64,000 nt of DNA from HIMB11 sp965657135 (lineage in GTDB: Bacteria > Pseudomonadota > Alphaproteobacteria > Rhodobacterales > Rhodobacteraceae), in NCBI GenBank assembly GCA_965657135.1, contig CBFHNF010000003.1, positions 1 through 64,000 on the forward strand, written 5' to 3'. Both the position numbers and the translations under genes were made by a program. Positions 52,928-62,800 of this stretch are shown one piece after another. The notes under the pieces are model-generated. The model had not been told where the DNA came from, did not search any database, and was given only the letters and a program-made list of their open reading frames with translations. The stretch's first letter is position 1, and the number at the start of each line of letters is the position of its first letter.

Positions 52928-54757
52928 CTATTGGAAATTCGCGTGAACAGCGTTTAATGCCTGTTGATCCAATGAAATTCCTGCGCGTGCCTGAATTTGA
53001 CGGGCAAATGCGGCGTACATGTCATTTGAAAGTGTTGCATCAAACTGCGAAGTCAGCGCAGCACGAATAGTCTCGGCGTCCTCACTTGTCACATCCCCAT
53101 TGTTAATTGCACTTAGTGTGACAATGACGACTTCTGCACCGTCTGTGATCGCTTCGGACTGGCCGATTTCCAATTCGAACGCTTTGGCAAGAATGGCTGG
53201 TGTGGCACTGCTGCCAAATTCATCGCGGCGCAGAGACGTTAGCATTTCTTTGGGCAAATCAACGGCAGCTGCCCCAGATGCAATGTCGTTTCCAAGGGCT
53301 GACAAAGCTTCAGCGGTTTCATCCTTGCGCCAATCTGTCAGAACTTGTTCGCGTGCCTCAGAAAACGGGATTGGGGCAGGGGCGATCACCTGATTAAGGC
53401 GAAGGGCAAAAAGTCCACCATCTTCCAGCATAATTAAAGATGGGAAATCACGCTCTGTGACCGCTTCTGCAGCATCGCGGAAACTTGGGTAAGCAGTGAT
53501 GTCGTCTAATGCATTCGAATGATAGTTGATTTGTCCCAATTTCAGGCCAAAATCTGCCTCAAGCTCTTCTAACGTAGCACCTGCTGCAAGCGTATCATCG
53601 ATCTGCGCAATCATGGCATCGATTTGCCGACGTGCAAGATCAAGCGCCAACTCATCCTCAAGCTCTGTGCGTGCATCCTCAAGTGTGACGATCTGAGAAT
53701 CTAAAATTCCGTTCACACGAAATAATGCCGGGCCTAAATCACTCTCGAAAGGTCCCACGACTTGCCCAACATCAGCATTAAAAACGGCCTCTGCTGCAGC
53801 ATCCAGTGCGTCATGATCGACATCGCCCAAATCGACATCATCCAATGTCAAACCGCGATCGGTGACCAGTTTGTCAAATGATTGTGCGCCCGATGTGATT
53901 TGCGATAATGCATCACTTGCACTCGCATCGTCGATAAACACGAGCCGTTCAACCAAACGACGCTCTGGTCGTTGATATCGATCAATTCGAGCGTCGTATT
54001 CAGCCTGAATCGCAGATGACTCCACCTGAATGTCATCCATCAACATATCAGGGCTTAAGACAGCATATGTGATGTCTTTGCGCTCAGGTTGGGTATAACG
54101 CGCTATATTATCGGTGTAATAAGTGTTTAAACTATTTTCTGCTGGGTCTGAAATTGGCGTTGTCAGGTTTTGTTCGCTTAAACGCGTAATAGAGAAATCA
54201 CGTGTTTCCATCAAAAACGCCAAAACGGTTTCGGTCGCGATCGGGTCCATCGCGTTGCCTGCTAAAACCGCACCTTGCAAAAGCGTGCGCGCACTTTCAG
54301 CACGAATGGATTCCTCAAATTCTGCCTCTGTGTACCCTGCGCTCTCTAAGGAAAGTTGATAATTTTGACGATCAAATTGGCCATCTAGCCCACGAAATGC
54401 GTTTATTTCGATAATTTGGTCACGTACCGCATTATCACCAACGGAAACTGAAATTTCGCGAGCCTCATTTTCAAGGGCTTTTTCTTGTACCAAACGGGAT
54501 AAGACACGATCGGGGATCCCAAAGGCTTGTGCTTCGCTAAAGGATAAGGCCTGGCCAAACTGCGCCTCAGCGGCACGTAATTCATTTTGCAGACCACGAG
54601 CGTAGTCGTTGACTGGAATCTCGGTTTCCCCTACGGCCCCAACTGAGCGGATAGAGCCATTAAAGCTAACAGCGCCAAATCCCAACAAGCCCACCATCAC
54701 AAAGCCCATCATGATCCAAGTTAGGATTTTAGGTAGAGAGGTCTTTTTATCCGACAT
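52928..54757 (-). CDS. PpiD-like membrane-anchored foldase (SurA_N/rotamase)
   Basis: A 609-residue periplasmic chaperone with a single N-terminal anchor (about 10-30, ILTWIMMGFVMVGLLGFGAV), a SurA-type N-terminal chaperone region (about 45-180), a parvulin-like rotamase region (about 245-365) that is degenerate, and a helical C-terminus. The start at 54757 (MSDKKTS) is used because 54847 adds a long leader before the anchor. Proline isomerase activity may be weak or absent. Confidence 0.85.
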   Translation of the reverse strand: MSDKKTSLPKILTWIMMGFVMVGLLGFGAVSFNGSIRSVGAVGETEIPVNDYARGLQNELRAAEAQFGQALSFSEAQAFGIPDRVLSRLVQEKALENEAREISVSVGDNAVRDQIIEINAFRGLDGQFDRQNYQLSLESAGYTEAEFEESIRAESARTLLQGAVLAGNAMDPIATETVLAFLMETRDFSITRLSEQNLTTPISDPAENSLNTYYTDNIARYTQPERKDITYAVLSPDMLMDDIQVESSAIQAEYDARIDRYQRPERRLVERLVFIDDASASDALSQITSGAQSFDKLVTDRGLTLDDVDLGDVDHDALDAAAEAVFNADVGQVVGPFESDLGPALFRVNGILDSQIVTLEDARTELEDELALDLARRQIDAMIAQIDDTLAAGATLEELEADFGLKLGQINYHSNALDDITAYPSFRDAAEAVTERDFPSLIMLEDGGLFALRLNQVIAPAPIPFSEAREQVLTDWRKDETAEALSALGNDIASGAAAVDLPKEMLTSLRRDEFGSSATPAILAKAFELEIGQSEAITDGAEVVIVTLSAINNGDVTSEDAETIRAALTSQFDATLSNDMYAAFARQIQARAGISLDQQALNAVHANFQ

Positions 54758-54803
54758 TTGGTCCCCCGTTCGACGATACGCGCAAAAAAGTGTTTGCGTA
54801 TTC

Positions 54804-56024
54804 TTAAGCAGGGTTTTCAGCAGGGGCAAGGCGAATGCTGATTTCAATCAAACGATCTATCAAAGTTTCGATGGTTTCTGCATCAATATTTGCAAATGCA
54901 ACACGCAAATGGTTCTTGCCAAACCGTTTTTCGTCCGGAGTGAAAAACGCACCTGGCAGGGTTAGAACATGTGCGTCTTTTAATATTGCCTTAGCCGCTT
55001 CTTCTGATCCCATGTCGAACGAATGTGCCACGTATGCGAAATACGCACCGCTGCCCAACAACGACCAGCCATAGGGAACAAGGCGTGCAAATGCCTTTCG
55101 AAACAGTGAAAGCTTTTGAATGGTGTTTTGACGTTCCTCTTCGACCCAAGCATCCAAATGTGTTAATCCCCAATGGGCGGCAAATTGGCCCGTTTGAGCG
55201 GGGCAAATCGTGACAGTGTCCAAAAATTTTTCAACTTCGGATATTTTTTGGGGTGCAGCAATTACAGCACCAACACGGTGGCCAGTTAATCGATATGCTT
55301 TCGAAAACGAATACAAAACGATCAAGTGATCCTTGGCTGCAGGGTGATCCCACAGTGAATGCACCGCATCTGTGGTGCGAAAATCCAAATAGGTTTCGTC
55401 GATTATCAAGTTCAGATTATACTGTTTCGCCAACGATAGAAAATCATTCAACACATGATCAGGATATTCAACACCTGCGGGATTGTTTGGTGTGACCAAA
55501 CACAAAGCGCGCGTGTTTTCATTAATCAGATCACGCGCGGCCTGTGCATCTGGGATCAAGGTATCATCACAATAAAGCGCGCGCGTATTCACATTGGAGA
55601 GCGTCAACCACATGTCATGATTAAAGTACCACGGCGCAGTTAGAATGACTTCATCGCCCGAGGTGCATAATCCCGCAATCACCGCGCAAAACGCCTGATT
55701 ACAGCCTGACGTTATTGCAACGTTTTCTGCCGAAAAATCGATACCGTAAACCCGTGACCATTTATTTGAAAGCGCCTGGCGCAGGTCCATATTGCCCAGT
55801 ATCGGCCCGTATAAATGCGCATCTCCATCCCCCAAAACGTGTTCTGACATGGCCTGTCGCATCGCAAGAGGGGGAGGAGCGGTTGGGGCCGCTTGGCTGA
55901 CATCAATCAACGGTTTTTTGTCGGTGATAGTAATATCACTTAACCATGCTCTCGCCGCTTTTATCGGCGGAGCAATCAAATGTGTCGTGCGCCCCAAATG
56001 CGGCAAGGGATCAATCTTTTCCAC
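54804..56024 (-). CDS. PLP-dependent class I/II aminotransferase
   Basis: A fold-type I aminotransferase. SGCNQAFCAVI (about 104-114), VTPNNPAGVEYP and IDETYLDF are present; the PLP lysine lies in YSFSKAYRLTGHRVG (about residue 238). The start is uncertain: a GTG at 56024 gives 406 residues and a 14-base overlap with gpt, while the annotated-looking frame extends back to 56213 inside gpt and should be discarded. The substrate is unknown; aspartate/aromatic-type or alanine-type use is possible. Confidence 0.75.
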   Translation of the reverse strand: MEKIDPLPHLGRTTHLIAPPIKAARAWLSDITITDKKPLIDVSQAAPTAPPPLAMRQAMSEHVLGDGDAHLYGPILGNMDLRQALSNKWSRVYGIDFSAENVAITSGCNQAFCAVIAGLCTSGDEVILTAPWYFNHDMWLTLSNVNTRALYCDDTLIPDAQAARDLINENTRALCLVTPNNPAGVEYPDHVLNDFLSLAKQYNLNLIIDETYLDFRTTDAVHSLWDHPAAKDHLIVLYSFSKAYRLTGHRVGAVIAAPQKISEVEKFLDTVTICPAQTGQFAAHWGLTHLDAWVEEERQNTIQKLSLFRKAFARLVPYGWSLLGSGAYFAYVAHSFDMGSEEAAKAILKDAHVLTLPGAFFTPDEKRFGKNHLRVAFANIDAETIETLIDRLIEISIRLAPAENPA

Positions 56025-56517
56025 GATAGGGTTCAACGTATTGTAACGCCAAATCCCAAGGGAAGAAAATCCAAGTGTCTTGGCTAACTTCGGTAATAAA
56101 TGAATGCACCTGTTCACGTCCCATAGGTTTTGCATATACCGTCGCCACGTGGGCCTTTGGCAGAACGGAGCGCACAACGTCGAGCGTTTTTCCCGTATCA
56201 ACCAAATCGTCAATGATTAATACACCTTCACCATCACCCACTAAATCTTTGTCGGGCATCTTAATGATGCGCGGCTCGGTTTGCGTTTGATGATTGTAGG
56301 ATTTTACACTGATCGTATCGACAAGGCGAATATCCAATTCGCGGGCAATAATCATCGCAGGCGCCATACCACCGCGTGTGATCGCCACAACCGCGCGCCA
56401 TGCACCACCTTCATCAGGTCCCTGACCATCAAGGCGCCACGCGAGTGCGCGCGCATCACGGTGTAATTGATCCCAGCTTACATGAAATCCTTTTTCGTGA
56501 GGGAGGCGTTCTGTCAT
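56011..56517 (-). CDS. gpt: Xanthine phosphoribosyltransferase Gpt
   Basis: A 168-residue purine salvage enzyme. The PRPP motif is VLIIDDLVDTGKT (about 89-101) and the VAITRGGMAPAMIIARELDI segment is typical of xanthine-guanine PRTs. Its start overlaps the fabI stop (ATGA) and its stop overlaps the aminotransferase, so the three genes are coupled. Confidence 0.92.
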   Translation of the reverse strand: MTERLPHEKGFHVSWDQLHRDARALAWRLDGQGPDEGGAWRAVVAITRGGMAPAMIIARELDIRLVDTISVKSYNHQTQTEPRIIKMPDKDLVGDGEGVLIIDDLVDTGKTLDVVRSVLPKAHVATVYAKPMGREQVHSFITEVSQDTWIFFPWDLALQYVEPYRGKD

Positions 56518-57338
56518 GTGTCTTTCTTTCCTGTGACAACGTCAATATCGGGAGCATCGACGGCCTTCATCCCGACCACGTGGTATCCTGAATCGACGTG
56601 TAAGTTTTCCCCCGTCACACCAGAGCTGAGATCAGAGAGCAAGTACAGCGCTGATTTACCGACATCATCAATTGTTACGGTTCGGCGTAATGGAGAATTC
56701 AGTTCATTCCATTTGAGAATGTAACGAAAATCGCCAATACCACTAGCGGCCAGTGTTTTAATTGGGCCTGCAGAAATCGCATTCACGCGAATGTTCTGTT
56801 TCCCTAAATCTTCCGCCAAATATTTAACCGATGCTTCAAGCGCAGCCTTGGCCACACCCATCACGTTGTAATGCGGCATCACTTGTTCTGCGCCGTAATA
56901 AGTCATTGTCAGCATCGAGCCGCCGTCACTCATGAGTTTTTCTGCGCGTTGCGCAACAGCAGTGAAAGAATAGACCGAGATGTCCATCGTCATTTTAAAA
57001 TTGTCACGCGATGTATCAACATAGCGACCACGCAATTCTGCCTTGTCTGAAAACCCGATGGCATGGACCACAAAATCCAATTTCCCCCAACGTTTCTCGA
57101 TCTCGGTAAACACAGCATCGACGCTATCCATATCCGTCACATCGCATTCAACCAAAAAATCACTGCCGCATTGCTGCGCCAAGGGGGCAACGCGTTTTTT
57201 CAGCGCTTCCCCTTGATAAGAAAATGCCATCTCTGCACCGGCATCAGCACAGGCCTTTGCAATACCCCATGCAATGGATTTATCATTTGCCAAACCCATT
57301 ATAAGCCCACGCTTACCAGACATTAGATTATTTGACAT
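56514..57338 (-). CDS. fabI: Enoyl-ACP reductase FabI
   Basis: A 274-residue short-chain dehydrogenase. The N-terminal GLANDKSIAWGIAKA block binds NADH, and the active pair is Tyr and Lys in HYNVMGVAKAAL (Y-x6-K), as in FabI. It completes each elongation round of fatty acid synthesis and is the triclosan target class. The ATG at 57338 is preferred to 57356. It heads a fabI-gpt-aminotransferase unit, divergent from pdxH. Confidence 0.94.
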   Translation of the reverse strand: MSNNLMSGKRGLIMGLANDKSIAWGIAKACADAGAEMAFSYQGEALKKRVAPLAQQCGSDFLVECDVTDMDSVDAVFTEIEKRWGKLDFVVHAIGFSDKAELRGRYVDTSRDNFKMTMDISVYSFTAVAQRAEKLMSDGGSMLTMTYYGAEQVMPHYNVMGVAKAALEASVKYLAEDLGKQNIRVNAISAGPIKTLAASGIGDFRYILKWNELNSPLRRTVTIDDVGKSALYLLSDLSSGVTGENLHVDSGYHVVGMKAVDAPDIDVVTGKKDT

Positions 57339-57445
57339 TGCCTCTTCTCCACCCAATATTGAATTAACTTGCGTTTAGTTGATCGCGCAACTTCCATCAA
57401 GTGGGATCAACGCAATCGCATTTAAATAACCACACGAGGCAAGTA

Positions 57446-58051
57446 ATGAGCGAGCGAACTGGTATTTTTGAGGGTAATGATCCGTTTGATATTGCCCGTC
57501 GTTGGTTGAGCGAGGCGGAAAAAGGGGAATTGAATGATCCTAACGCCATTGCATTATCCACTGTCGACCCAGATGGGTTGCCAAATGTAAGGATGGTATT
57601 GCTAAAGGAAATTGATCCAGACAGTTTTGTTTTTTACACAAACTATAACAGCGTCAAATCTCAAGAAATCGAAGCCGCAGGTAAAGCTGCCTTTGTCTGG
57701 CATTCCAAAGCGCTACACCGACAAATTCGCGTGCGCGGGCTTGTTGAAAAAGAAAACGGCCCCCAGGCAGATGCCTATTATAATTCTAGGTCTTTAAAGA
57801 GCCGTTTGGGCGCGATTGCATCGAAACAATCGCAATTCTTAAGTTCGCGAGGGGCGCTTGTTGCTGAGGTTGCCAAAGTAACGGCAATGCATGGAATCTC
57901 TCCCAAGCGACCAGAGTACTGGGGGGGGTGGCGCATTCGACCGGTTGAGATAGAGTTTTGGGCAGATGGCGATTATCGCTTACATGATCGATTTCGATGG
58001 TCGCGCATAGATTGTATTTCAGATTGGAACGTAAAACGTCTTTACCCATAA
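57446..58051 (+). CDS. pdxH: Pyridoxine/pyridoxamine 5'-phosphate oxidase PdxH
   Basis: A 201-residue FMN enzyme of vitamin B6 synthesis. NVRMVLLKEID, YTNYNSVKSQEIEAAGKAAFVWH and the end W-R-I-R-P-V-E-I-E-F-W with H-D-R-F are conserved. The ATG at 57446 has GAGGCAAGTA upstream; 57401 is too long. It is divergent from fabI. Confidence 0.95.
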   Translation: MSERTGIFEGNDPFDIARRWLSEAEKGELNDPNAIALSTVDPDGLPNVRMVLLKEIDPDSFVFYTNYNSVKSQEIEAAGKAAFVWHSKALHRQIRVRGLVEKENGPQADAYYNSRSLKSRLGAIASKQSQFLSSRGALVAEVAKVTAMHGISPKRPEYWGGWRIRPVEIEFWADGDYRLHDRFRWSRIDCISDWNVKRLYP

Positions 58052-58186
58052 CCTTTTGATATAATATCACAATTTCATGTCGCGTGAAATTAGAGTTAAA
58101 AACATCAAGTTAAAAAATATCTACTGTATTTCTTATGTATAGTATCGCATTACTATAGTTAGGGTGATGCAATACGCGGTGGTAAC
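58052..58186. other. Intergenic region with stem-loop and palindrome
   Basis: TGATAT-A-ATATCA (58057-58069) is a perfect palindrome, and AATTTCATG-TCG-CGTGAAATT (58071-58091) is a 9-bp stem with one wobble. The first lies six bases after the pdxH stop. Together they may end pdxH or control the cold-shock gene. AT-rich sequence follows. Confidence 0.4.
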
Positions 58187-58705
58187 GTGATACAGGAAAA
58201 AGAACGCAAACTTTACGGGATAGTTAATTGGTTCGATCCAAGTAAAGGATTTGGTTTCATCGTAGCAGATGGAACATCTGAAGATATTTTGTTACACGCA
58301 AATGTCCTTCGGAATTTTGGACAAAGCTCGGTGGCAGATAACGCAAGAATTGTATTTGTCGCATAGGGAACATCAAGTGGTGTTCAAGCGACGTCCGTCA
58401 TTTCGATTGAGCCACCAACAACAGCTGCGGCAACCTTAGCTGATTTCGAAAATATTGCTGATGAAGATGTGTTTCTTTTGCCACTTGAGGCTGCTCGCGT
58501 TAAGTGGTTTGATAAGGTCAAGGGCTTTGGTTTTGCGAATATTTGGCAAAGCTCAGAGGATGTGTTCATTCATGTCGAGATATTACGCCGATCAGGACTT
58601 GCGGATTTACAAGCCGGAGAAGCGGTGGCGATACGGGTGATTGCGGGTAAACGCGGAAAAATGGCGGCTGAGGTGTGTTCGTGGGAAAGTGTATCGCGAG
58701 ATTAG
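58187..58705 (+). pseudogene. Double cold-shock-domain gene with an in-frame TAG (codon 60)
   Basis: From GTG 58187 the frame encodes a cold-shock domain (KLYGIVNWFDPSKGFGFIVAD), reaches TAG at 58364-58366, then continues in frame through a linker to a second domain (RVKWFDKVKGFGFANIW ... EDVFIHVEIL) and ends at 58705. Both RNP1-type motifs are intact. Two-domain cold-shock proteins of this length are common in roseobacters, so the stop looks like a point mutation (CAG or GAG to TAG). Translation may still yield one-domain proteins. Confidence 0.75.
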
Positions 58706-59163
58706 GACTGCTGTGTTGCTGGCTTATGGCTGGCACTTACAGCCTGAGTGCCTCGTCGTGCCAAGAAACAATCGTCGAAATTAAATCTGAACGCGCCCAC
58801 ATTCGATTGAACGTCGAAGTGGCTGATTCTGCTGAAGCTCGTGCCATGGGATTGATGCATCGTACATCTATGCCTTACAGCAGTGGCATGTGGTTTATCT
58901 ATGAAACCCCACGTACAGTCGCATTTTGGATGCGAAATACATTGATTCCATTGGATATGATTTTTGTGGACCAACACGGTTTGGTTCAAGAGGTCCATAT
59001 GAATGCGCGCCCATTGGATGAAACACCCATTCCGGGCGGGGATAACATTCAATATGTTCTTGAAGTAAACGCAGGGTTGTCAGAACGCTATGGAATCACA
59101 AAGGGGGCATTCATTCGCCACCCTTCGATAAACAGCGATCCTGTCTGGCCCTGCAAAAAATAA
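58675..59163 (+). CDS. DUF192-family exported protein
   Basis: A 162-residue protein with a signal peptide (about 1-26, GLLCCWLMAGTYSLSAS) and a DUF192 domain (about 38-150): ARAMGLMHRTSMPYSSGMWF, RTVAFWMRNTLIPLDMIFVD and the IQYVLEVNAGLSERYGI block. Function of the family is unknown; related folds exist in small exported proteins. It overlaps the cold-shock gene by 31 bases, as is usual in relatives. The start may be GTG at 58675 or 58681. Confidence 0.8.
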   Translation: MFVGKCIARLGLLCCWLMAGTYSLSASSCQETIVEIKSERAHIRLNVEVADSAEARAMGLMHRTSMPYSSGMWFIYETPRTVAFWMRNTLIPLDMIFVDQHGLVQEVHMNARPLDETPIPGGDNIQYVLEVNAGLSERYGITKGAFIRHPSINSDPVWPCKK

Positions 59164-59225
59164 TTTAAAAAAACGTCATATTGCTCTTTTCAAATCCGCG
59201 GTCATTCGCTAGACACCGCGTCAGT

Positions 59226-59302
59226 CGGGGCGTAGCGCAGCCTGGTAGCGCACCTGTTTTGGGTACAGGGGGTCGCAAGTTCGAATCTTGCCGTCCCGAC
59301 CA
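59226..59302 (+). tRNA. tRNA-Pro (TGG anticodon)
   Basis: A full cloverleaf: 7-bp acceptor CGGGGCG with CGTCCCG (one G-U), D arm GCGCAGCCTGGTAGCGC, anticodon arm CCTGT-TTTGGGT-ACAGG with anticodon TGG (positions 34-36), T arm with TTCGAATC, and an encoded CCA (59300-59302). It follows the DUF192 gene and is probably transcribed from its own promoter. Confidence 0.95.
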
Positions 59303-59683
59303 TCAATCGAAAAAACGAAATTACAAATCTGCATCGATTGCTGATTGAGTTAACGTGCTGCTATTTTTGGTATTTTTAATGGTATAATTTTTCACCTATC
59401 CAGATTTTCACATCGCAATACCACATGTAGATAAAAATTATTTTTGAGCGCCACATGGTGTGTAAACGATGGGAGTGAATCACTCTCAAGTGAAATTTAC
59501 ATTCATGCACTGCATCGACCATTTTGCATAAGCTCCTTAAAAACATGGTTTTCTTAAAAAAGTTAAAAAATATTAACGAAATAAGAGTTTTAAAATCGTC
59601 CAAAACTGAGACCTATTCAAAAGTATGGTCAACACATAAATCACAATTATCCGTAAAAAAAGTCATTGACGCGGTTGCTAAAG
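59303..59683. other. AT-rich intergenic region upstream of nrdJ
   Basis: No supported gene. A palindrome GAGTGA-A-TCACTC (59473-59485) is the clearest element. A plus-strand frame (59545-59760) gives a 71-residue product but overlaps the nrdJ control sites, so I treat it as non-coding. No B12-riboswitch signature (GCCACTG box) is seen. Confidence 0.4.
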
Positions 59684-59731
59684 ATACGTCACTTTGTGTG
59701 TGCTGGCGAGGCGACACACAACATGTTGTGG
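59684..59731. promoter_or_regulatory. Candidate NrdR-box pair before nrdJ
   Basis: The 16-mer at 59716-59731 (ACACAACATGTTGTGG) contains a 14-bp perfect palindrome and matches the NrdR consensus at 13 of 16 positions. A weaker copy (ATACGTCACTTTGTGT, 59684-59699; 10 of 16) has its centre exactly 32 bp upstream, three helix turns, as in known tandem boxes. A TTGACG (59666-59671) would be a -35 with the weak box over the -10. Confidence 0.5.
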
Positions 59732-59852
59732 TAATCACAAGGCGCGAAGACACGGGGTGACTGTGTCCCGTGAAGTGGAGATATATCTCATGTGTAGTCG
59801 TCTTACAGACAACAAAAAAATTATAACACAGTTCACGGATTTAGGCGGTACA

Positions 59853-62800
59853 ATGAAAATTGAACGTAAGTTTACTAAGGCAGGTCAGGATGCATATGCG
59901 AACATCGAGTTTGTCACAACATCCTCGGAAATTCGTAACCCAGACGGAACAATTGTCTTTCATTTAGATAATGTTGAAGTCCCCAAGGCATGGTCACAAG
60001 TCGCGAGTGACGTAATCGCACAAAAATATTTCCGCAAAGCAGGCGTCCCCGTCGCAGTAAAGTCTGTACGTGAAAAAGATGTTCCAGAATTCTTGTGGCG
60101 CAGCGTTGCACAAAGTGCTGATACGGAAAAAACCGGCGAAACCTCTGCAAAGCAGGTGTTTGATCGTTTGGCCGGCGCGTGGGCATATTGGGGTTGGAAA
60201 GGTGGATATTTCACCACTGAAGAAGATGCGAGCGCTTATTTCGACGAAATGCGTTACATGTTGGCAAACCAAATGGCTGCACCCAACAGCCCGCAATGGT
60301 TTAATACGGGATTGCACTGGGCCTACGGGATCGATGGTCCAAGCCAAGGACACCACTATGTCGATTATAAGTCAGGCAAATTGGTGAAATCCAACAGCGC
60401 CTATGAACACCCCCAACCACATGCTTGCTTTATTCAGTCTGTGTCAGACGACTTGGTGAACGAAGGTGGGATCATGGACCTATGGGTACGTGAGGCACGT
60501 TTATTTAAATATGGCTCGGGCACAGGCACCAACTTTAGCTCTCTTCGTGGCGAAGGTGAGGCTCTCTCCGGTGGCGGCAAATCTTCGGGTTTGATGGGGT
60601 TTTTGAAGATCGGTGATCGCTCTGCCGGTGCAATTAAATCTGGTGGCACAACCCGCCGCGCAGCCAAAATGGTTATTTGCGACGCAGATCACCCCGATAT
60701 CGAGGAATTCATCAATTGGAAGGTGAAAGAAGAACAAAAGGTTGCGTCAATCGTTGCAGGTTCGAAAATGCACGAACAACGCTTGAACGAGATATTCTCA
60801 GCCATTCGTGCATGGGATGGATCATCGGAGGATGCAGTAGATCCAGCCAAGAATGATACGCTGAAGAAAGCGATCCGCGAAGCCAAAAAGGTTGCCATTC
60901 CCGAAACATACGTCAAACGTGTTTTGGATTATGCACGCCAAGGGTACACGTCCATTGAATTCCCAACATACGATACGGATTGGGATTCAGAGGCTTATGC
61001 GTCGGTTTCAGGACAGAACTCTAACAACTCAATCCGCGTCACAGATGCATTTTTAAAGGCTGTTGAAGAGGACGGTGATTGGAATTTAATCCGTCGAACA
61101 GATGGCGGTGTTGCAAAAACGATTAAGGCCCGCGATTTATGGCAAGACGTAGGGCACGCCGCCTGGGCCTGCGCCGATCCTGGAATTCAGTTTCACGATA
61201 CAGTGAATGCATGGCACACTTGCCCTGCAGATGGCGAAATTCGTGGATCAAACCCGTGTTCGGAATATATGTTCCTTGATGATACGGCCTGTAACCTAGC
61301 ATCAATGAATTTGCTAACATTCCTCAAAGATGGCGAGTTCCAGTCAGAGGAATACATGCACGCAACCCGTCTATGGACGGTGACATTGGAAATTTCGGTT
61401 CTGATGGCGCAATTCCCGTCCAAAGAGATCGCGCAGCGCTCTTACGATTTCCGTACTTTGGGTTTGGGTTATGCAAACATCGGCGGATTGCTGATGAATA
61501 TGGGTTATGGCTATGACAGCGATGAAGGCCGCGCGCTTTGCGGAGCACTGACTGCGATCATGACTGGTGTATCCTATGCGACATCCGCCGAAATGGCCTC
61601 AGAATTAGGAGCCTTCCCAGGGTATGCTAAAAATGCCGAACATATGTTGCGCGTCATTCGCAACCACCGTCGCGCTGCGCAATCAGCAACAGACGGGTAT
61701 GAAGCATTGGCCGTAAAGCCCGTTCCACTGGATCATGGCAATTGCCCTGACAAATCATTGATCGATTTGTCCTTGGCAGCTTGGGACAATGCGTTGGCCT
61801 TGGGTGAAAAACACGGCTATCGCAACGCCCAAGTGTCCGTGATTGCACCAACAGGGACAATCGGTTTGGTGATGGATTGCGATACAACCGGGATCGAGCC
61901 TGATTTTGCACTGGTAAAATTCAAAAAGCTTGCAGGTGGTGGATATTTCAAAATCATCAACCAATCTGTCCCTGCGGCACTTGCAAAACTGGGATACGGT
62001 TCTGCCCAAATCCAAGAAATTGTATCCTATGCGGTGGGTCACGGCTCTATTGGCAATGCTCCTGTTATCAATCATACCAGTTTGATCGGAAACGGCTTTG
62101 GCAAGTCAGAGTTGGAGAAAATCGAAGGCGCATTAGGCTCGGCATTCGACATCCGCTTTGTGTTCAACCAGTGGACCTTGGGTGAAGAATTCTGCACGAA
62201 AGTGTTGGGAATCCCTCAGGCAAAGCTATCTGACCCATCTTTTGATATGCTGCGCCATTTAGGATACTCCAAAGCGAATATTGATGCGGCAAACGATCAC
62301 GTCTGTGGAACCATGACATTAGAGGGCGCTCCGCATCTAAAGGATGAGCACTTGAACATCTTTGATTGTGCCAATCCTTGTGGCAAAAAGGGCAAGCGTT
62401 ACTTGTCTGTAAACAGCCACATCACGATGATGGCGGCGGCACAATCGTTCATTTCCGGCGCAATCTCGAAAACGATCAATATGCCGAATGATGCGACGAT
62501 TGAAGATTGTCAAAAAGCATATGAGCTAAGCTGGTCATTGGGTACCAAGGCAAACGCGCTTTATCGTGACGGTTCGAAATTGTCCCAACCCTTGGCAGCG
62601 GCCTTGATCGAAGACGATGAAGAAGCGGCTGAAATCCTTGAAACAGGATCAACACAAGAAAAGGCGGCCGTTATCGCCGAAAAGATCATCGAAAAGGTTG
62701 TGATCAAAGAGATCATCAAAACCGAACGCGAAAAAATGCCAGAGCGCCGCAAGGGATACACGCAAAAGGCCATCGTTGGTGGACACAAGGTGTATTTGCG

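Noticed and set aside
59545..59760. Plus-strand frame of 71 codons upstream of nrdJ
   Set aside because: No ribosome site, AT-rich unlike a typical gene here, and it covers the candidate NrdR boxes and promoter.
59303..59852. Cobalamin riboswitch before B12-dependent nrdJ
   Set aside because: The conserved B12 box (GCCACTG-like) and the expected fold are not visible.
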